A DNA stretch of 64,000 nt, taken from assembly GCA_037957365.1 (NCBI GenBank), contig JARHVA010007804.1, positions 337,501 to 401,500 of the forward strand, read 5' to 3'. Below are positions 1 through 12,594 of this stretch, in pieces. Positions within the stretch are counted from its first letter, which is position 1. Each line of letters starts with the position of its first letter. The DNA is from Torreya grandis. Lineage: Eukaryota > Streptophyta > Pinopsida > Cupressales > Taxaceae. The notes beneath the pieces were generated by a model, which did no database searches, was not told the origin of the DNA, and saw only the letters and a list, made by a program, of their open reading frames with translations. Both the position numbers and the translations under genes were made by a program.

Positions 1-328
1 CTTCTCATTGTAATTCACTTTAAACTTCAATAAGAAGTTCTAATTGTATACCTAATACATTAAAAGAATACTTTTTAATGTAGGTCCTTATGTAATAAAA
101 GGATCTAAATATGCTTATATTATCATTCAAAAGAAACTGAGAGATGTAGTCTCACAATCATGACATCCCAAACTTTCTTTCAAGTAGTTTGTGGATTATA
201 ATTCCTTTTATTTAAAAATATAATGTTTAGCATGATGAATGTTTTTAAATCCTTCAATTATGTACACAGTATAATTCCTTTTTTTGAGGTAACTATGAAA
301 TTTATCCCCACTTAGCATCAATTGGGAG
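1..328. other. AT-rich stretch ending in a polypurine tract
   Basis: No coding similarity is visible here. The last eight bases (321-328, ATTGGGAG) form a polypurine tract directly in front of a TG that starts an LTR. The stretch is therefore probably the non-coding 3' tail of a copia element whose coding part lies left of the window or has decayed. Confidence 0.45.
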
Positions 329-764
329 TGTTAGAGCATTTAATTCTAAGTGGGCTTAATTGACCCTTATCCTTGGTAATTAAGAAATATTAATAATGTA
401 TTATTTATTAAAATGAGGTGGTAATCTTGTGTAAATAAATAATAAAGTTATAATTATTTAATAGTTACCAAATTTAAATTAAATTGTTTTTTTTGGATGG
501 TTGGACCCATTATTTATACAGTGGTCACCTCCATTGGTATTTCACTATAAATAGGGTTTTACCCTTAATGTGAAATGATATCATGAGTATGAAATTATTT
601 GATCATATTCAATTTGTGAATTTTGTGAATCATTGCATGAATAAGTGATAAGGAGAAGTTAATGTAATCGTGCAATGTTTCTCATATTTGAATAATTATC
701 ATATTGTGGGGATTTTAGCTCTTAGAGGTTTTCCCACTTTAAATCCTTGTGTACTATGTCAACA
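329..764 (+). repeat. Copia-type 3' LTR, element otherwise missing
   Basis: The block opens with TGTTAGAGC right after a polypurine tract and closes at CAACA, giving a 436-base LTR with TG...CA ends. A clear TATA box sits inside it. The stretch before the end (a run resembling GTTTTCCCAC) is typical of plant copia LTR tails. No second copy occurs in the window and no target duplication can be tested, because the left neighbour is internal element sequence. The exact 3' end is chosen from the CA dinucleotide only. Confidence 0.55.
545..554 (+). promoter_or_regulatory. TATA box of the 329-764 LTR
   Basis: CTATAAATAG lies about 215 bases into the LTR, at the position expected for the core promoter between U3 and R. 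It is a textbook plant TATA element. Activity is unknown. Confidence 0.5.
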
Positions 765-2667
765 TTGATCTATGTGCTCCATTTATGCTTTGATAATTAT
801 TGTACATCTTAGATATATTATACATTTCATATTACATTTATGGAATTTATCATTCGTTGTGTATTTTTATGTGAATACATAGTTCATTTGTGTGAAGGTA
901 CTCTTTTTTATTTATAATTATGGTACCATAAGAAAATTATTAAAATTAATATAGCATATAGATATTTCAAATATTACTTTGACACTATTAAACTATTGGT
1001 TTATGAATAATAAATAGTACATGAGTAACACAGTTTCATGACAAGATATTGAAAAGATGCCCATGCATGCTTATGAAATAATACTTTATCATTAAGCCAT
1101 GACTTAATGGAACCACATTGAATTATTGAAACTAAGAACCTTCATACCAAAAAACTATAAAATATATGGACAGAACCATGTGAATTTAATAATAAATATA
1201 ATTGGGTGTACTTTTTTCATTGAAGAATTTAGTGTCCTAGATATGTTTAAGAAGATCAAAACTTACTGAAAATCAATGTGGTTAAAGAATGAACACATCT
1301 ATCATAAACATTTGTGTTTAAACCAAATTTCTTTACCAATGTTTTGGTCTTATAAAGTATAAAATTGGATCATATGATATAATAAGTTTGATTAATTATT
1401 ATAAGTATTATTCTCCCACATAGTATAATTTATACCCCTCAATAAAATGGTGTGTCAAAAAGAAGGACAACATGATTAAATTATGGTTATCTATGAATTT
1501 CATGAAGACATCTATTAGAAACAACTGTGTTCAAGTGAATTTTATTTATTATTATTTTTAAATAAAAATAAAAATGTATTTTTTATTGTGTTGATCTTCA
1601 TAGAATATTATATAGAACCAATGACATTGGGAGCTTGAGTTATGGGCTTACAATTGGAATATGTATTAATCTCAATCTACTACACCCTCATATCCATGAT
1701 TTCATTTGTGTAAGGATGTCCCCCAAGTTACAAAAATATCATTGGCATCTAAAATGTGATTTAATATTTAATTTTAGGATGGCATAGTCATACTTGTGGC
1801 ATTATTATTTGAAATTATTTGTGCTTCTACAAAGTGAGAGTATATGTGATTGTTTGATGGACCTAGGGCCTAAAATATATATTTTATATAAATTTGTTCT
1901 ATTGGCCATATAATGTTATAATTTTTTATGTAATAAGATAGACTTAAGGCTTGAAATGTATCTATGTTCTTATATTTTTCATTGTAAAAAAGATTATAAG
2001 TATAATTTTTTTGAGTTTTTTATGGACCTTGATATATCTATATCCCTATATTTTATTTGATTGAACCTCATTTCTTATGGTTTTTCATGTTTTTATACGA
2101 TACCTTTCATGGGAAATTTATTGAATAAATTAAAATAATATATGGATATGGTTTTAATATATGCAAATATTTACTATGATTATTGATATCTTATGTGGGT
2201 GAGATCCAAGATACAATGAAGGACTACATATTTACATATTATAATTTCTTGAGTTATCAGCATTAATTTTTATGAAGGTTGAACCTAATATTTCCCTTTA
2301 AATGCCTTGAAAGTGATGTAGTGTATTTTGATAACTAAATAAAGATAAACGTGAGCTATGATCTTGTTATTAATGTTAGTCTTACTTGCACATGACTTGA
2401 TGTGATGTTTTTGTGCTTTATCATTCTATCATTTCATCTCAAATCTACTATGAAACAAATTAATTATAGTTATATTGTGTGCTATGACTAAAATGCACTA
2501 TGTTGTATAATATTTGGTTAACAAACAAATTTTAGGTCATAGATGAATATAGATGCACATCATGATGAGTTATTATAAAGTCTTACTTCCATTTAACTAA
2601 TATTAATGTATGTGATGGGATTGAATAAGAAAAATGAATAAATATGTACTATTTTAATGAAATGAAC

Positions 2668-2756
2668 ATAAGGGAATTATACTAATCTTACCTTTAGATC
2701 AATACTTATATTAAGAAACTAACATAGGGAATTGAGACTAATCTTACCTTTTGATT
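2668..2756. repeat. Two-copy tandem repeat, period about 56 bases
   Basis: The phrase AGGGAATT...ACTAATCTTACCTTT occurs twice, near 2670 and near 2726, separated by about 56 bases. It is a small local duplication with no coding meaning. Confidence 0.5.
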
Positions 2757-4654
2757 CATTAAAGGAAACATGAATGTGATTTATACTCTATATTAATATT
2801 CATATGAGATTTATTATGGTTCATATAAAGGTTTATTTTAGTTTATATTATTGTAAACTTAAGACACTAGATCCATTAGGTGAGAAGGAAACCTTTATGA
2901 TGTTGCTCCAATTTCCTTTGATTAAACCTTTGGACATGGATATGCATTAGTGTTCAATAGTATCTAAAGCATTTTTATCTATATTTTGATTTTTTTAATG
3001 CAATATTGATATTTATTATGAATTTATAAAACCATGTAAAAGAAATAAATTTGCATTGCATGATTAAATAAGTATGAACATAAAAAACTAAAAAAATATA
3101 CATATAATGAATGTTAAATGGGTTATGAATTTTTTAATATTTATATAATTTGAATTAATTCCACTAAGTGAATCCCTCCATGGAATATTTTTAATATTAT
3201 GTTCGAAATAAGCTATGTTTTCCTTACTCAAATTTTTTAATCCTCCTTTGGTTAGGAATGAATGTGTTTGTTCTTCATTTTCGTTAAATTTAATAAATTT
3301 TTTTTATCAATTTGACATGCGATAAAACCATTATAAACAAGAATGATAAATTTCCTTGTACTATATGATGTTCACTTGGATATGATTCTTTTGATGTTTT
3401 TTAGATGACTTTCCTTGGGGATATAAGTAAAAAAGAACAAGGTTGAGTGTAAATGTCATAGTTATATCTATGAAGAAAATGAGAAATATATTCCCTAAAT
3501 TCCACAAAAAAAAATATCAATTCCATGAGAACTGCATAATCAACTATATGGCAATGGTTTCTAATGTGAGATTTGAGATAGATTTTCTACATGGACTAGT
3601 GTACATATACCTATTATAGTTTTATTTTTTTCATAAAAACCTTTTATAAATAGGATTGAGTGATATCCTCTAAAATTAAATTAATTTTAAAGTGATAAAA
3701 TCACATTCTTTGAAGCATTTTTTCAAACATTTTGAATATCAACCATGACTGTAACCATCAATTCTAGATATTATATTCAATTTATTAAACTACATTTAAA
3801 AGCAGATATATGAATAACAATTTAAAGCTCCATAAAAATCTTACAACTTTCACCAAAAGTCATTTAATTATATCAAACAACTTTTATAGTTGTATCAAAA
3901 TGTAATTTAAATATGTGAAGCAAGAACAATGTCCACCTTAACCTTTATGCATGGGAAATTATTCACAAAACATTAGAACTAACTTTAGTTTGAACTAATG
4001 CCCATGATATGGGTTACACACCCATGATTTGTTTGACACCACTACTCCATTTGATGTGTGTATTACTTTGTTAACTCTTTTTAGTGGGATCAATTATTTC
4101 TTCATCAGTGTGGTATTTAAAGGGATATGTTATTCAAATTAACTAGTTAGTTGGGTTTGTTCACTAAATGGCATTTTGAATTTTGAGATCACAGGTAAAA
4201 ATGGTTTATGGGAAATCATACCACAAAATATTAAAACACATATTTTAATTAAAATTTATGTAAATGATGTGCCACATTGGATCTAATATTTAGCATTTGA
4301 AATGGATTTTCCACATTGGTTTACCATTTCATCTTATTTTGATCCCTTGTTATGTCACAAGTTTGTGTGTGTTTAATTTATTCTGGAATTTATCTTATTA
4401 TAAAATGATAGGGGGAAATGTCAAATACATTTCAACATAGTTGGGATAATGGTGGGACTAGGACTAGCCATATAGGTTTGTGCATGTTGCTTATAGTCCT
4501 CCCTCATCCCCAAGTATGAAATGTGAGTGGGGGCATGAAGAGGATAGAAGGGAGGCCATTATTTCAATATAGGTCACACTTTCAATGTAGGGATAGAAGA
4601 ACCATTGGGGTGAGGAGAATTAATAAACATAAAAGGCATGATAGGACCAAAATG

Positions 4655-4885
4655 GATAGGTAAATAGATGATTACATTTTATAATTTTGATAATATATTA
4701 GTTAATGGTAAAATGTATTATTGTGTATTCATTTACAAATAAGGTTAAAATATGTATAAGCTTTTCATGATGTGGTCACAGGAATCAATAAATATTATTG
4801 TGAACCAAAAAACCCACTAAGAAAACATAAAGTAAATAAATAAAAAAATAAATAACTTTGGATCATAAATTATCCAAAAAATATC
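4655..4885. repeat. Dispersed repeat, partner at 37427-37657
   Basis: About 230 bases here align in the same orientation to 37427-37657. Shared landmarks are the TAAATAGATGAT start, a TATAATTTTGA run, a TGTATTATTGT run, CTTTTCATGA and a TTTGGATCATAAAT end. The partner lies just past a minus-strand copia gag relic, so this copy is probably a leftover of the same copia family, also on the minus strand. Confidence 0.6.
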
Positions 4886-5916
4886 CCTTGATCCAAAGGG
4901 GTAAAAAAGATGAATAATTGAAGCAATGAATCTAAATTCATTAAATAAAATTTGAAGCAATTGTACCTAGTGTACTTTACATCTTGATACTAACCAAATT
5001 TAATGTTACTCCATACAAAACCCAACCTATGAGTTATGACATAAAATGTTGATGAACATGATCAAGGATTGCTCATCCCCTGTGATCATCATACCATACT
5101 ATAGTATTACACAATCAAGGCATGTTCAAATACATCGATCCACATAAGGCTCCACCTATAATTCTATCAATTTGACTAGCCTATATTATGTATGGCACAT
5201 CTCCCTGATGTCTAACAAATGTTGATGACCTTATCTCAACTTTCTTTATGCTAACAACCCCTATCAACTTGTATTGTCACCTATTACCGATTGAAGACAT
5301 ACTAGTGCTATATATTCTCCCACTATCAAGTGAGAGGTGAGAGGATGTAGAACAATAAAAATAAAGTCAAACAATATTATTTGATCCATGTCATGAATAT
5401 CAAGGATAGAAAACCAAAACTAAAGCTAAAATAAGCATACTAATGCTATCAAAATTTTCATTCAAGAAATGAACCCAAATTCCAATAAAATAGCTAACTA
5501 GAGAAGGGGAAGATTCCTCTATTATTAAGAATATCCTCCAACCTCCATTTTGAAACTTGGACATTACCGATCACAAAGATCTTAATGGACCTATAAAAGA
5601 TGATATGTTCTTCAATAACACAACCATGAGGTGACATTATGAAGGTGTTAGTTTCTACTAAAAATGCACCTCTATATATCATGTTTCAATAAATTTATTG
5701 TAAAAATGATATAAATAAACTTCAAATTAAAAAATTGATCATTCTAATCTATTTAAAACATATAAAAACCTATAAATTGACTACTCACATGAACACCTTC
5801 AGACAAAAAAGTGATTTGTCAAAAAAAATGTTGTAGTACAAGTCAAACAATTACAAATGCAAAAAAAATATAATAAAAGGAAAATTTGAGATAAAATATT
5901 CTTTGGATGTTTGAAC

Positions 5917-8900
5917 TATCGAGAAGTGTTGTCATTGATGTCAAGGATGATGTCATTGATGTCAAGGTGCATCTAGTGAAGATGTATGGTGAGTGGTCTT
6001 TGAGGTATGAGCTTGTGAGCTTGATGTAACAAGGTGAGTTTGTTGAGATTTTTATTCTATTTTGGTTTATTTCAAAGTTTATATCAAGGTTCAAGTCAAC
6101 ATGAATTTGTTAGTGTTGTCATTGAAAGTTCTTGTGAAGCTATGATGACAATTAGGTCGATAAGATTGTTATTGAGAGCAAGGTCAGTTGGTAGTGAGTT
6201 TTTTCAATAAGCTTGGAAGAGTGTTGTTGTATGATAGTACTGATATGAGTTTTTTATGATTATTATTATGTTTATTTTATTTATATCATTGAGGTTAGTA
6301 TGTTTAAGCATAGTCAAGGTGTCTTGTGAAGCCTAGTCTACACCTTGTGAGAAGGTATGTGTATGTAGCATGGTGAAGTGAGTGAAATAAGGCATGTGAG
6401 AGGTTTTGAAGTATATTTTATCATGTATGTGAGGAATTAGAGCACTCATGTGAGTTCATGGTGAGCCTATAGGGGTAGGACCTTCATACTAGGTCTATAT
6501 CTAGACCTCTCTTAAACCCTGCCAGGCATAATAAGGTATCATGATCTAGTTTTAAGGCATGTGAAGGATATATGGTCATTTTTAATCATGAGAGAGATTT
6601 TTTGGAATTAAAGTGAAATGTTGAGATGATAGTGATATGTATAGAACATGGAAAGAGGCATGAAGATCAATTTAAGGCCTAGTAAGGTATGAAGACTATG
6701 GTGTAGAGAGAGTGTAGCCTAATGGGGTATTAGGATCAGTTTCCTAGGAAAGTGTGAGTAGGTTAGAATTTAAAAAAGTTATTAAAGCTGTTTTGGGCAT
6801 GTACATGAAGTTTTAGGTTCTATTTTGAAGGATAATACATGAAAATTTATTTGGAGGTCTCTTGAGTGCTCAAAATGAAGGGTTCTCAACACGAGAAGTA
6901 TTTTATTATGCTCATTAGATCATAAAAAACTTTCATGGGAACATAAAATATTCATGAGAGATGGGAAAGGATCCTAAGTGAAATTTCAAATCATTGATTT
7001 TTGAATTAAGGGGATATGATTTATGAATGGTTTTTAACACTACAAATAGGCTTAAACCCTCTTATAACCCTAATAAGGACCTGATGTTGATGAAAAATTC
7101 CTATAATGGATTGATATGCCTATTTAAATGTTTTAATATTATATAAAACTATCCTACGTAACTATAGGTGGTGATGGTTAGTCAGATAAGAGAGAAAATT
7201 TGCATATACAAGCTAGTTTATGAAAAAATTATTGTAGTAGTCAAAATTGCATTGGTCAAGAAAATAAAATGGGTGGAAGAAGAATATAGAGACTCATACT
7301 CTATGTCCATTAATATTTTTTGATAGGTTCCACCCTTCAATTATATTAAACAAATCATCCAAGATTGTCAGTCGCTAACAGGACTAATGGTGTAAACAGT
7401 GGAAAACTTAGGTAGAAGTGAGAAGATGAATTAGAATGTGTTTTCATTTTATAATGGTGAAAATAAGTACATATAGATATTATTAGTAAATTTTAAGACA
7501 TTTTCATTTTTGGTATTATTTTTTTAGGTTAGTGAATATGGTGAAAAAGTAGCTCACAAGTTGACCTATCTAGTTCAAAAAAGACAGTGAGATATAAAGT
7601 CATGAGATTGGTCTTAAAGACCAATATTTTCCATTAGACCATATGATATTTATATTTTATGATGGTATAAATATATTTTTAGATCATAAAAATTCATTAT
7701 AATTCATTTAAAGTGTTTATACAGGTGTTTCAAGTCTGAGTTAGCATGAGTGGTCTTTAAGGTAAAGTGGCAGTTCTGAGTGAGTGAGCTGTAGAGATGT
7801 TCTTAAGCTCTTATCTCTAGAGTATAAGTGTATAATTAATTTGGTAATGACACTTATCTTATCTGTACTCTATTTATATACTTTTTAATCATATTTTAGT
7901 GGCTTAAGTATATTTTATCTTCACTTTTACAAGACTGACTTTTGAAGCACATAGGCCTAATAAGATAGTTTGTCTTAAAAGAGGCTTCATGATATGAATG
8001 AAAGATATAGGTATAAATAAGCATGGAAGAGGTTATTATATGTCTATTTATAAATAATTTAATGTTTTTTATTGTTGGATAAATCCATTTTGGCTCAATA
8101 AAATCATGTCTTGGCATTAAGAGATAGACCTAATGCAATTAGGTCTTCATGAGACCTAAAAGTGAAATGAGGCCTAATTGAGTCATGTCAGACCAAAAGG
8201 AACTCAAATACCAGTTGATTCATGTCCAAAATATGTCCTCAAACTTATTGTATGGCCTAACTAAGATGTTAAAGGTGTGTGGCTAAGTAAGTGGTATATG
8301 AATAAGGAATGGTATATATAAGGCAATTTTAAGCCTATTTGAAAAAAACTAAGAGGAAGTGAATGAAATAGAATATTTAATAAAATAAGGAGGTATTTTA
8401 TAACATCATATGGGTGTATATAAAGTGTCATGAATATCTAATAGGAGTTTATTTTATAAAAATAAATGTCATATGACATAATCAACATTGAAGAGACCTA
8501 GTTGAGTGAAGATGCCTAAAAGGTAGTTTGAGAGGAATAAGAGTGTGAAGAGGTGAAGAGGTGGTCATCATATATTGGTTTATAAACATAGTTTTATGAA
8601 TTATATAAAATAAATTAGGTGACTAAGTTGGTACTAAGTCATCTGTAGGGCTGGTGCCTCCTTACAAGTGGGTGATTGGCTAGTTGGGGTTGGTGTTCCA
8701 TGTCAAGTTGGTGCTTCACTAAATTTGGTTTTTTCTTATAGGACTATATTCCATTTTTAGATATCAGTGGGTTTTATTCCCCTTAATGGTTTTCCACATA
8801 TTTTATGTGTTCTTGTGTTTCATGCTTATGTGGATAGTTTCTTACACTTGATAGATCTATATGTCTATTTGAATGGTTCATGATTGATTAATTGTAATTG

Positions 8901-8960
8901 AATGAAATGTTTTGAAGACTATTTAACCCCTCCTCACTCTTAGTCATTATGATTCTAATA
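5917..8960 (+). repeat. 5' LTR of the outer copia element
   Basis: This 3.0-kb block repeats at 13448-16516 plus 36065-36266. It starts just after the target duplication and ends two bases before the primer site. A hand count over about 270 bases near the start gives close to 87% identity with the 3' copy. It begins with two 20-21-base repeats containing CATTGATGTCAAGG, against three in the 3' LTR. A TATATATAAGG box near 8310 is a candidate core promoter. The expected CA end is TA here and CA in the 3' copy. Confidence 0.85.
8307..8318 (+). promoter_or_regulatory. Candidate TATA box in the outer 5' LTR
   Basis: A TATATATAAGG run lies about 650 bases before the LTR end. The 3' LTR has the decayed equivalent TATATACAAGG near 16048. 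It is the best core-promoter candidate, but the LTR is AT-rich and other positions are possible. Confidence 0.35.
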
Positions 8961-8962
8961 AT

Positions 8963-8978
8963 TGGTATCAAATTTTGG
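8963..8978 (+). other. Primer binding site, initiator-Met tRNA type
   Basis: TGGTATCAAATTTTGG lies two bases past the LTR end. The first eight bases match the usual plant copia site (TGGTATCA followed by GAGC) and the rest has drifted. It fixes the LTR end and the plus-strand orientation. Confidence 0.8.
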
Positions 8979-9029
8979 TCCTTTGAATCAAGCCTAACAT
9001 CTTGAAGGTGATTTTAAGAAGCACAATAT

Positions 9030-9660
9030 GTCTAGTGATTGAGAGGACGAAGATAACATGTATGATAAATAAGTCTACTATGACAGTGAAGAAAGATAAA
9101 CTAAATTTGAACTTGAAATTAATCTCATAAGTGCCCTATATGATTTGAAACATCAAAAGAATAGGAAGCATGATTTGGGATCTATGGTCAAGGATCTCAA
9201 GAATTAGTTAGAAGATGTCAATACAAAGTTTAGATCAAAATAAGTTTAGTATGATCAGTTGAAGACAAAACTAGATTCCTTGAAGGTTAAGCATGAGTAG
9301 CTCATAGATAGGATTAATAAGTTTGAGAAAGAACAAGTCAAAATAACTAGCATGAAATTCAACAAGAAGAGACCAATCAAGTAACCCAATCTAATGAGGA
9401 GTGATCAATCAATAGGTAAGTACAAAAATGTTATTTTCTACAATTATCATAATATGGGACAAATTACAATATTTTATCCTAATAAAGTTAAAAGGCCCTC
9501 AAGACTCAACAAGGTATATGGAGCTTCTAGAGTTCATGATAAGGATCAAACATTGGTATGGAAGCCAAAGAAATTTAGGATTGATCATATTGAGTTTAGG
9601 AGTCAAGATGGATTATTTGCTAAGGAGGAGTAGAAGACTAAATTAGATGAATCTATGTTA
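9030..9660 (+). pseudogene. Gag remnant of the outer copia element
   Basis: The translation is rich in Lys, Glu, Asp and Leu with heptad-like stretches (ISALYDLKHQKNRKHDLG), as in the gag C-terminal half of SIRE-type elements. It is followed by YNYHNMGQ, the position of a CCHC zinc knuckle, with the cysteines replaced by Tyr or Phe and the His by Gln. Several in-frame stops occur. The N-terminal capsid-like part is absent. The frame continues into protease without a shift (9394 and 9694 share a frame). Confidence 0.7.
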
Positions 9661-9693
9661 GCTTAGACTACCTTTCACATTCAATATGAAGGC

Positions 9694-10122
9694 ATGAAAT
9701 GGTATATAGATAGTGGTTTCTCAAGCCACATGATAGGATACAAAAATAAATTCATCTCATTAAAGAAGAATGTTGTAAGAATAGTGAGATTTAGAGATAG
9801 CACAACTGCCAATATAGTTGAAAAGGGTATCTTGAGTTTGGACAATGAGAAGAATAAGATAGAAAATGGGTTATGTGTAGAAGGTTTGAAACATAACCTA
9901 CTTAGTGTAAGTCAAATGTGTAACCAAGGACACACACTAAAATTTCATGATAGATGTTATGAGATGAGGAGAGCAATATCAAAAATGTTGATTATCAATG
10001 CTAAGAGAATTGAGAACATTCTATATGTCTTGAATGATATCAATAAGGAGAGATGCTTTATGAGTAAGATGGATAAAATTTGGATATGGTGCAAAAGGTT
10101 AGGTCAACTAAACTTTTACAAT
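9694..10122 (+). pseudogene. Protease and start of gag-pre-integrase domain
   Basis: WYIDSGFSSHM matches the copia aspartic protease active site, with D-S-G intact. HNLLSVSQMCNQGH is the usual linker motif, and WCKRLGQLNF is a changed form of the WHxRLGHLNF motif that opens the gag-pre-integrase zinc-binding domain (first histidine now Cys, second now Gln). About 143 codons stay open. The frame is cut at 10123 by an insertion. Confidence 0.8.
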
Positions 10123-10551
10123 TTTTATGGAATTTTAGATATCCAAATAGGAAATATTAATTTGAATAAATAAATTAATACAAAATAAACACATAAGATG
10201 AAATATGCAGACAATAAAATGAGACATAATATTTAATGTGGTTCACCAATGTGGGTTATATCCACTAAAATAGCCAATCCTTATTATTCAATCTAGTAAA
10301 AACTTGTCATTCTCATAGTGTTGCCATTATTACAATATAATCACCATTACAATAAGCTATACCACACATCTCTTAGCATTTTTTGTCATTTTGGGGAAAC
10401 AAAGAAAACTACTCTAACTATACTATTAGATCTATGACCTAATAATGAATGGCCCAAACACCAAAATGCATAAATACATACAAAATGTGGCTGAGTGTTA
10501 ACCCCCATTGCTATGAGTGTTAACCAATAATATCAGACTCCACAACTAATA
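10123..10551 (-). mobile_element. Solo-LTR-like insertion inside gag-pre-integrase
   Basis: The integrase-side coding sequence stops at LNFYN and resumes at FKIST 429 bases later. The flanks look like a decayed duplication, ACAAT (10118-10122) and ATAAT (10552-10556). Read on the minus strand, the insert contains a phrase of the form ATAACCCACATTGGTGAACCACATT, which resembles the tails of plant copia LTRs. It encodes nothing. I favour a solo LTR of a small copia element in reverse orientation, but no partner copy is present to prove it. Confidence 0.55.
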
Positions 10552-10560
10552 ATAATATGT

Positions 10561-11338
10561 TCAAGATAAGCACTAATAAGACTCTGAATAACATGCCTAA
10601 GATCACCAAACCTATAAACATACTTTGTGAGGCATGTCAACATGGTAAGCAAACTATAAGAAGTTTCAAGTCCAAGGAGTAATCTACTACAAGACCCTTG
10701 GAGTTAATACACACTGATTTCTATGGGCCTACAAGATTCCAAATAATTAAAGGAGATAGCTACTTCATATTACTCATAGATTACTACACAAGAATGACTT
10801 GGGTAGAATTTTTGAAAGAAAATTCAAAATATCTTGATAAGTTCAAGGTATTCAAGGCCCTTGTCAAAAATGAGATGAATGGGAAGATCAAGTGCCTAAG
10901 ATATGATAGAGGGGTAAATTTTTGTTCTAATGAGTTTGATTAATTTTTTGAGGTCCATTGGATAAGAAAACAATTCTCAGTAAACAGGATACCTCATAAA
11001 AATGGGGTAGTGAAAAGAAAGAATATGATAGTCTAAGAGATGGAAAGAACTATCCTAAATGAGTATAGATTATCTGATTGGTACTATAGAGAGGTAGTGA
11101 GTATTGTATTCTACATATTAAATAGAGTACATATAAAGAATAATGGTAACAATAACCCTTATGAACTATGGAAAGATATGCCTACTAATGTGGACCACTT
11201 TAGAGTGTTTAGAAGTATATGTTTCATCAAAAGAGATGAAGAGGACTTAGGTAAGTTTGATTCTAGGCTTGATGAATGTATATTCTTGGGGTATTCATTA
11301 GTAAGTTTAGCCTATAGATTTTATAATAAGAGGTTGTA
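10561..11338 (+). pseudogene. Integrase of the outer copia element
   Basis: The end of the HHCC zinc finger is visible (CEACQHGKQ), followed by the catalytic core. HTDFYGP holds the first Asp and LRYDRGVNF the second. The Glu position reads NGVVKRKN instead of NGVVERKN, so the third catalytic residue is Lys. The C-terminal GYSLVSLAYRFYN motif is the usual copia integrase/RT linker. At least two in-frame stops interrupt it. Confidence 0.85.
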
Positions 11339-11659
11339 GAAGATAGTGGAAATCACTAATGTGAATATTGACTAGACAAGGAAATCACACTCACAATCAA
11401 AAATTACATCAAAGAATATGGACTTCAAGAATTAATGGGAAACAATAGAAGTTAATGAATAATAAGAATTTTAGGAGAAACAAGACTCAAAATTCCCCTC
11501 AAGATAGATTTAAAGAGGTTATACTAAATCATAAATCATTGGCAATAAGGATGTAGGTGTGAAAACAAGGAGAAGACTAGTAAGTAACCTAAATTAAGAG
11601 AATGTTTCTTTATTAATTAAGATTAAACATAAAAAAATTATAGAATAAATAAAATAAAT

Positions 11660-12560
11660 TTTTTGGATAGGTGCTATGAAAGAGGAGTTAGACTAAATAA
11701 AGAAGAATGAGACTTGGGAGCTATTTCTTAGGCCTAAAGATAAGAATGCCATTAACACAAAATGGGTGTTTATAAACAAGTTGAATGAAGATGGAGAAGT
11801 CACTAGGAACAAGGATATATTGGTATGAAAGGAATATGCACAATTAGAAGGGGTAGTATTTGAGGAGACCTATGCACCAATATAAATATTGGAGACCATC
11901 AAATTGTTTCTAGCATATGCAGGATTCAAAGGGTTCAAGGTATACTAAATGGATGTCAAATTTTCATTTTTGAAGGAATATTAGAAGAGGAGGTATACAT
12001 AGAGTGACATGATGGGTAATAACTATCATGTGATAATGACTATGTTTGTATATTGAAAAGGCTATTTATGGTCTAAATCAAGATCCTAGAGCTTGGTATG
12101 CCATGTTGGATAGGTATCTATTAGATCAAGGATTCAAGAGAAGAGTTGTAGATAGTAATCTATACGTAAATATGGAATATGACCATCAGTTGATAGTATT
12201 TATCCATGTGGATGGCATCATCTATGGTGGAAATAACGATAACATGACCAAGCACTTTGTAGATGTGATGAAGAAAGAGTTTGAGATGTCCATGTTGGGA
12301 TAACTATCATTCTTTCTTGGGATACAAATCACTCAATCTAAAAAAAGGTATATTCATTTCAAAATCCAAGTACATAAGAGAGATGTTGAAGAAGTTTGAG
12401 ATGGAAGATTACAAGGTAGTCATTATACATATGATCATAGGGTGTAAGTTGAGAAAGGAAGGTGAGTCTCCAAAGGTCAATCAGACATCATATAATTCAA
12501 TGGAAGTTTACCATACACCACTACCTCTAAACCTAATATCATGTAATCAATAGGTCTTGT
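11660..12560 (+). pseudogene. Reverse transcriptase of the outer copia element
   Basis: Matches the RVT_2 family. NTKWVFINKLNEDGE near 11760, ETYAPI near 11865, MDVKFSFL near 11950 and AIYGLNQDPRAWY near 12060 follow the family order. The YVDD active site reads HVDG (near 12210), so one catalytic Asp is gone. The next motif, FLGYKSLNLKKGIFISKSKY, is in another frame, showing a frameshift near 12300. Several stops are present. Confidence 0.87.
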
Positions 12561-12594
12561 GGGAAGGTTTCAAGTAGATCCAAGGTAAAATATT

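Larger units (their letters stand above)
765..5911. other. AT-rich intergenic DNA without genes
   Basis: About 5.1 kb of low-complexity, AT-rich sequence. I see no open frame with recognisable protein similarity, no RNA gene and no complete mobile element. The short minus-strand open frames near 5494-5682 and 5843-6094 have no family features. Only the small tandem repeat and the dispersed repeat listed separately stand out. It is probably very old transposon debris. Confidence 0.6.
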
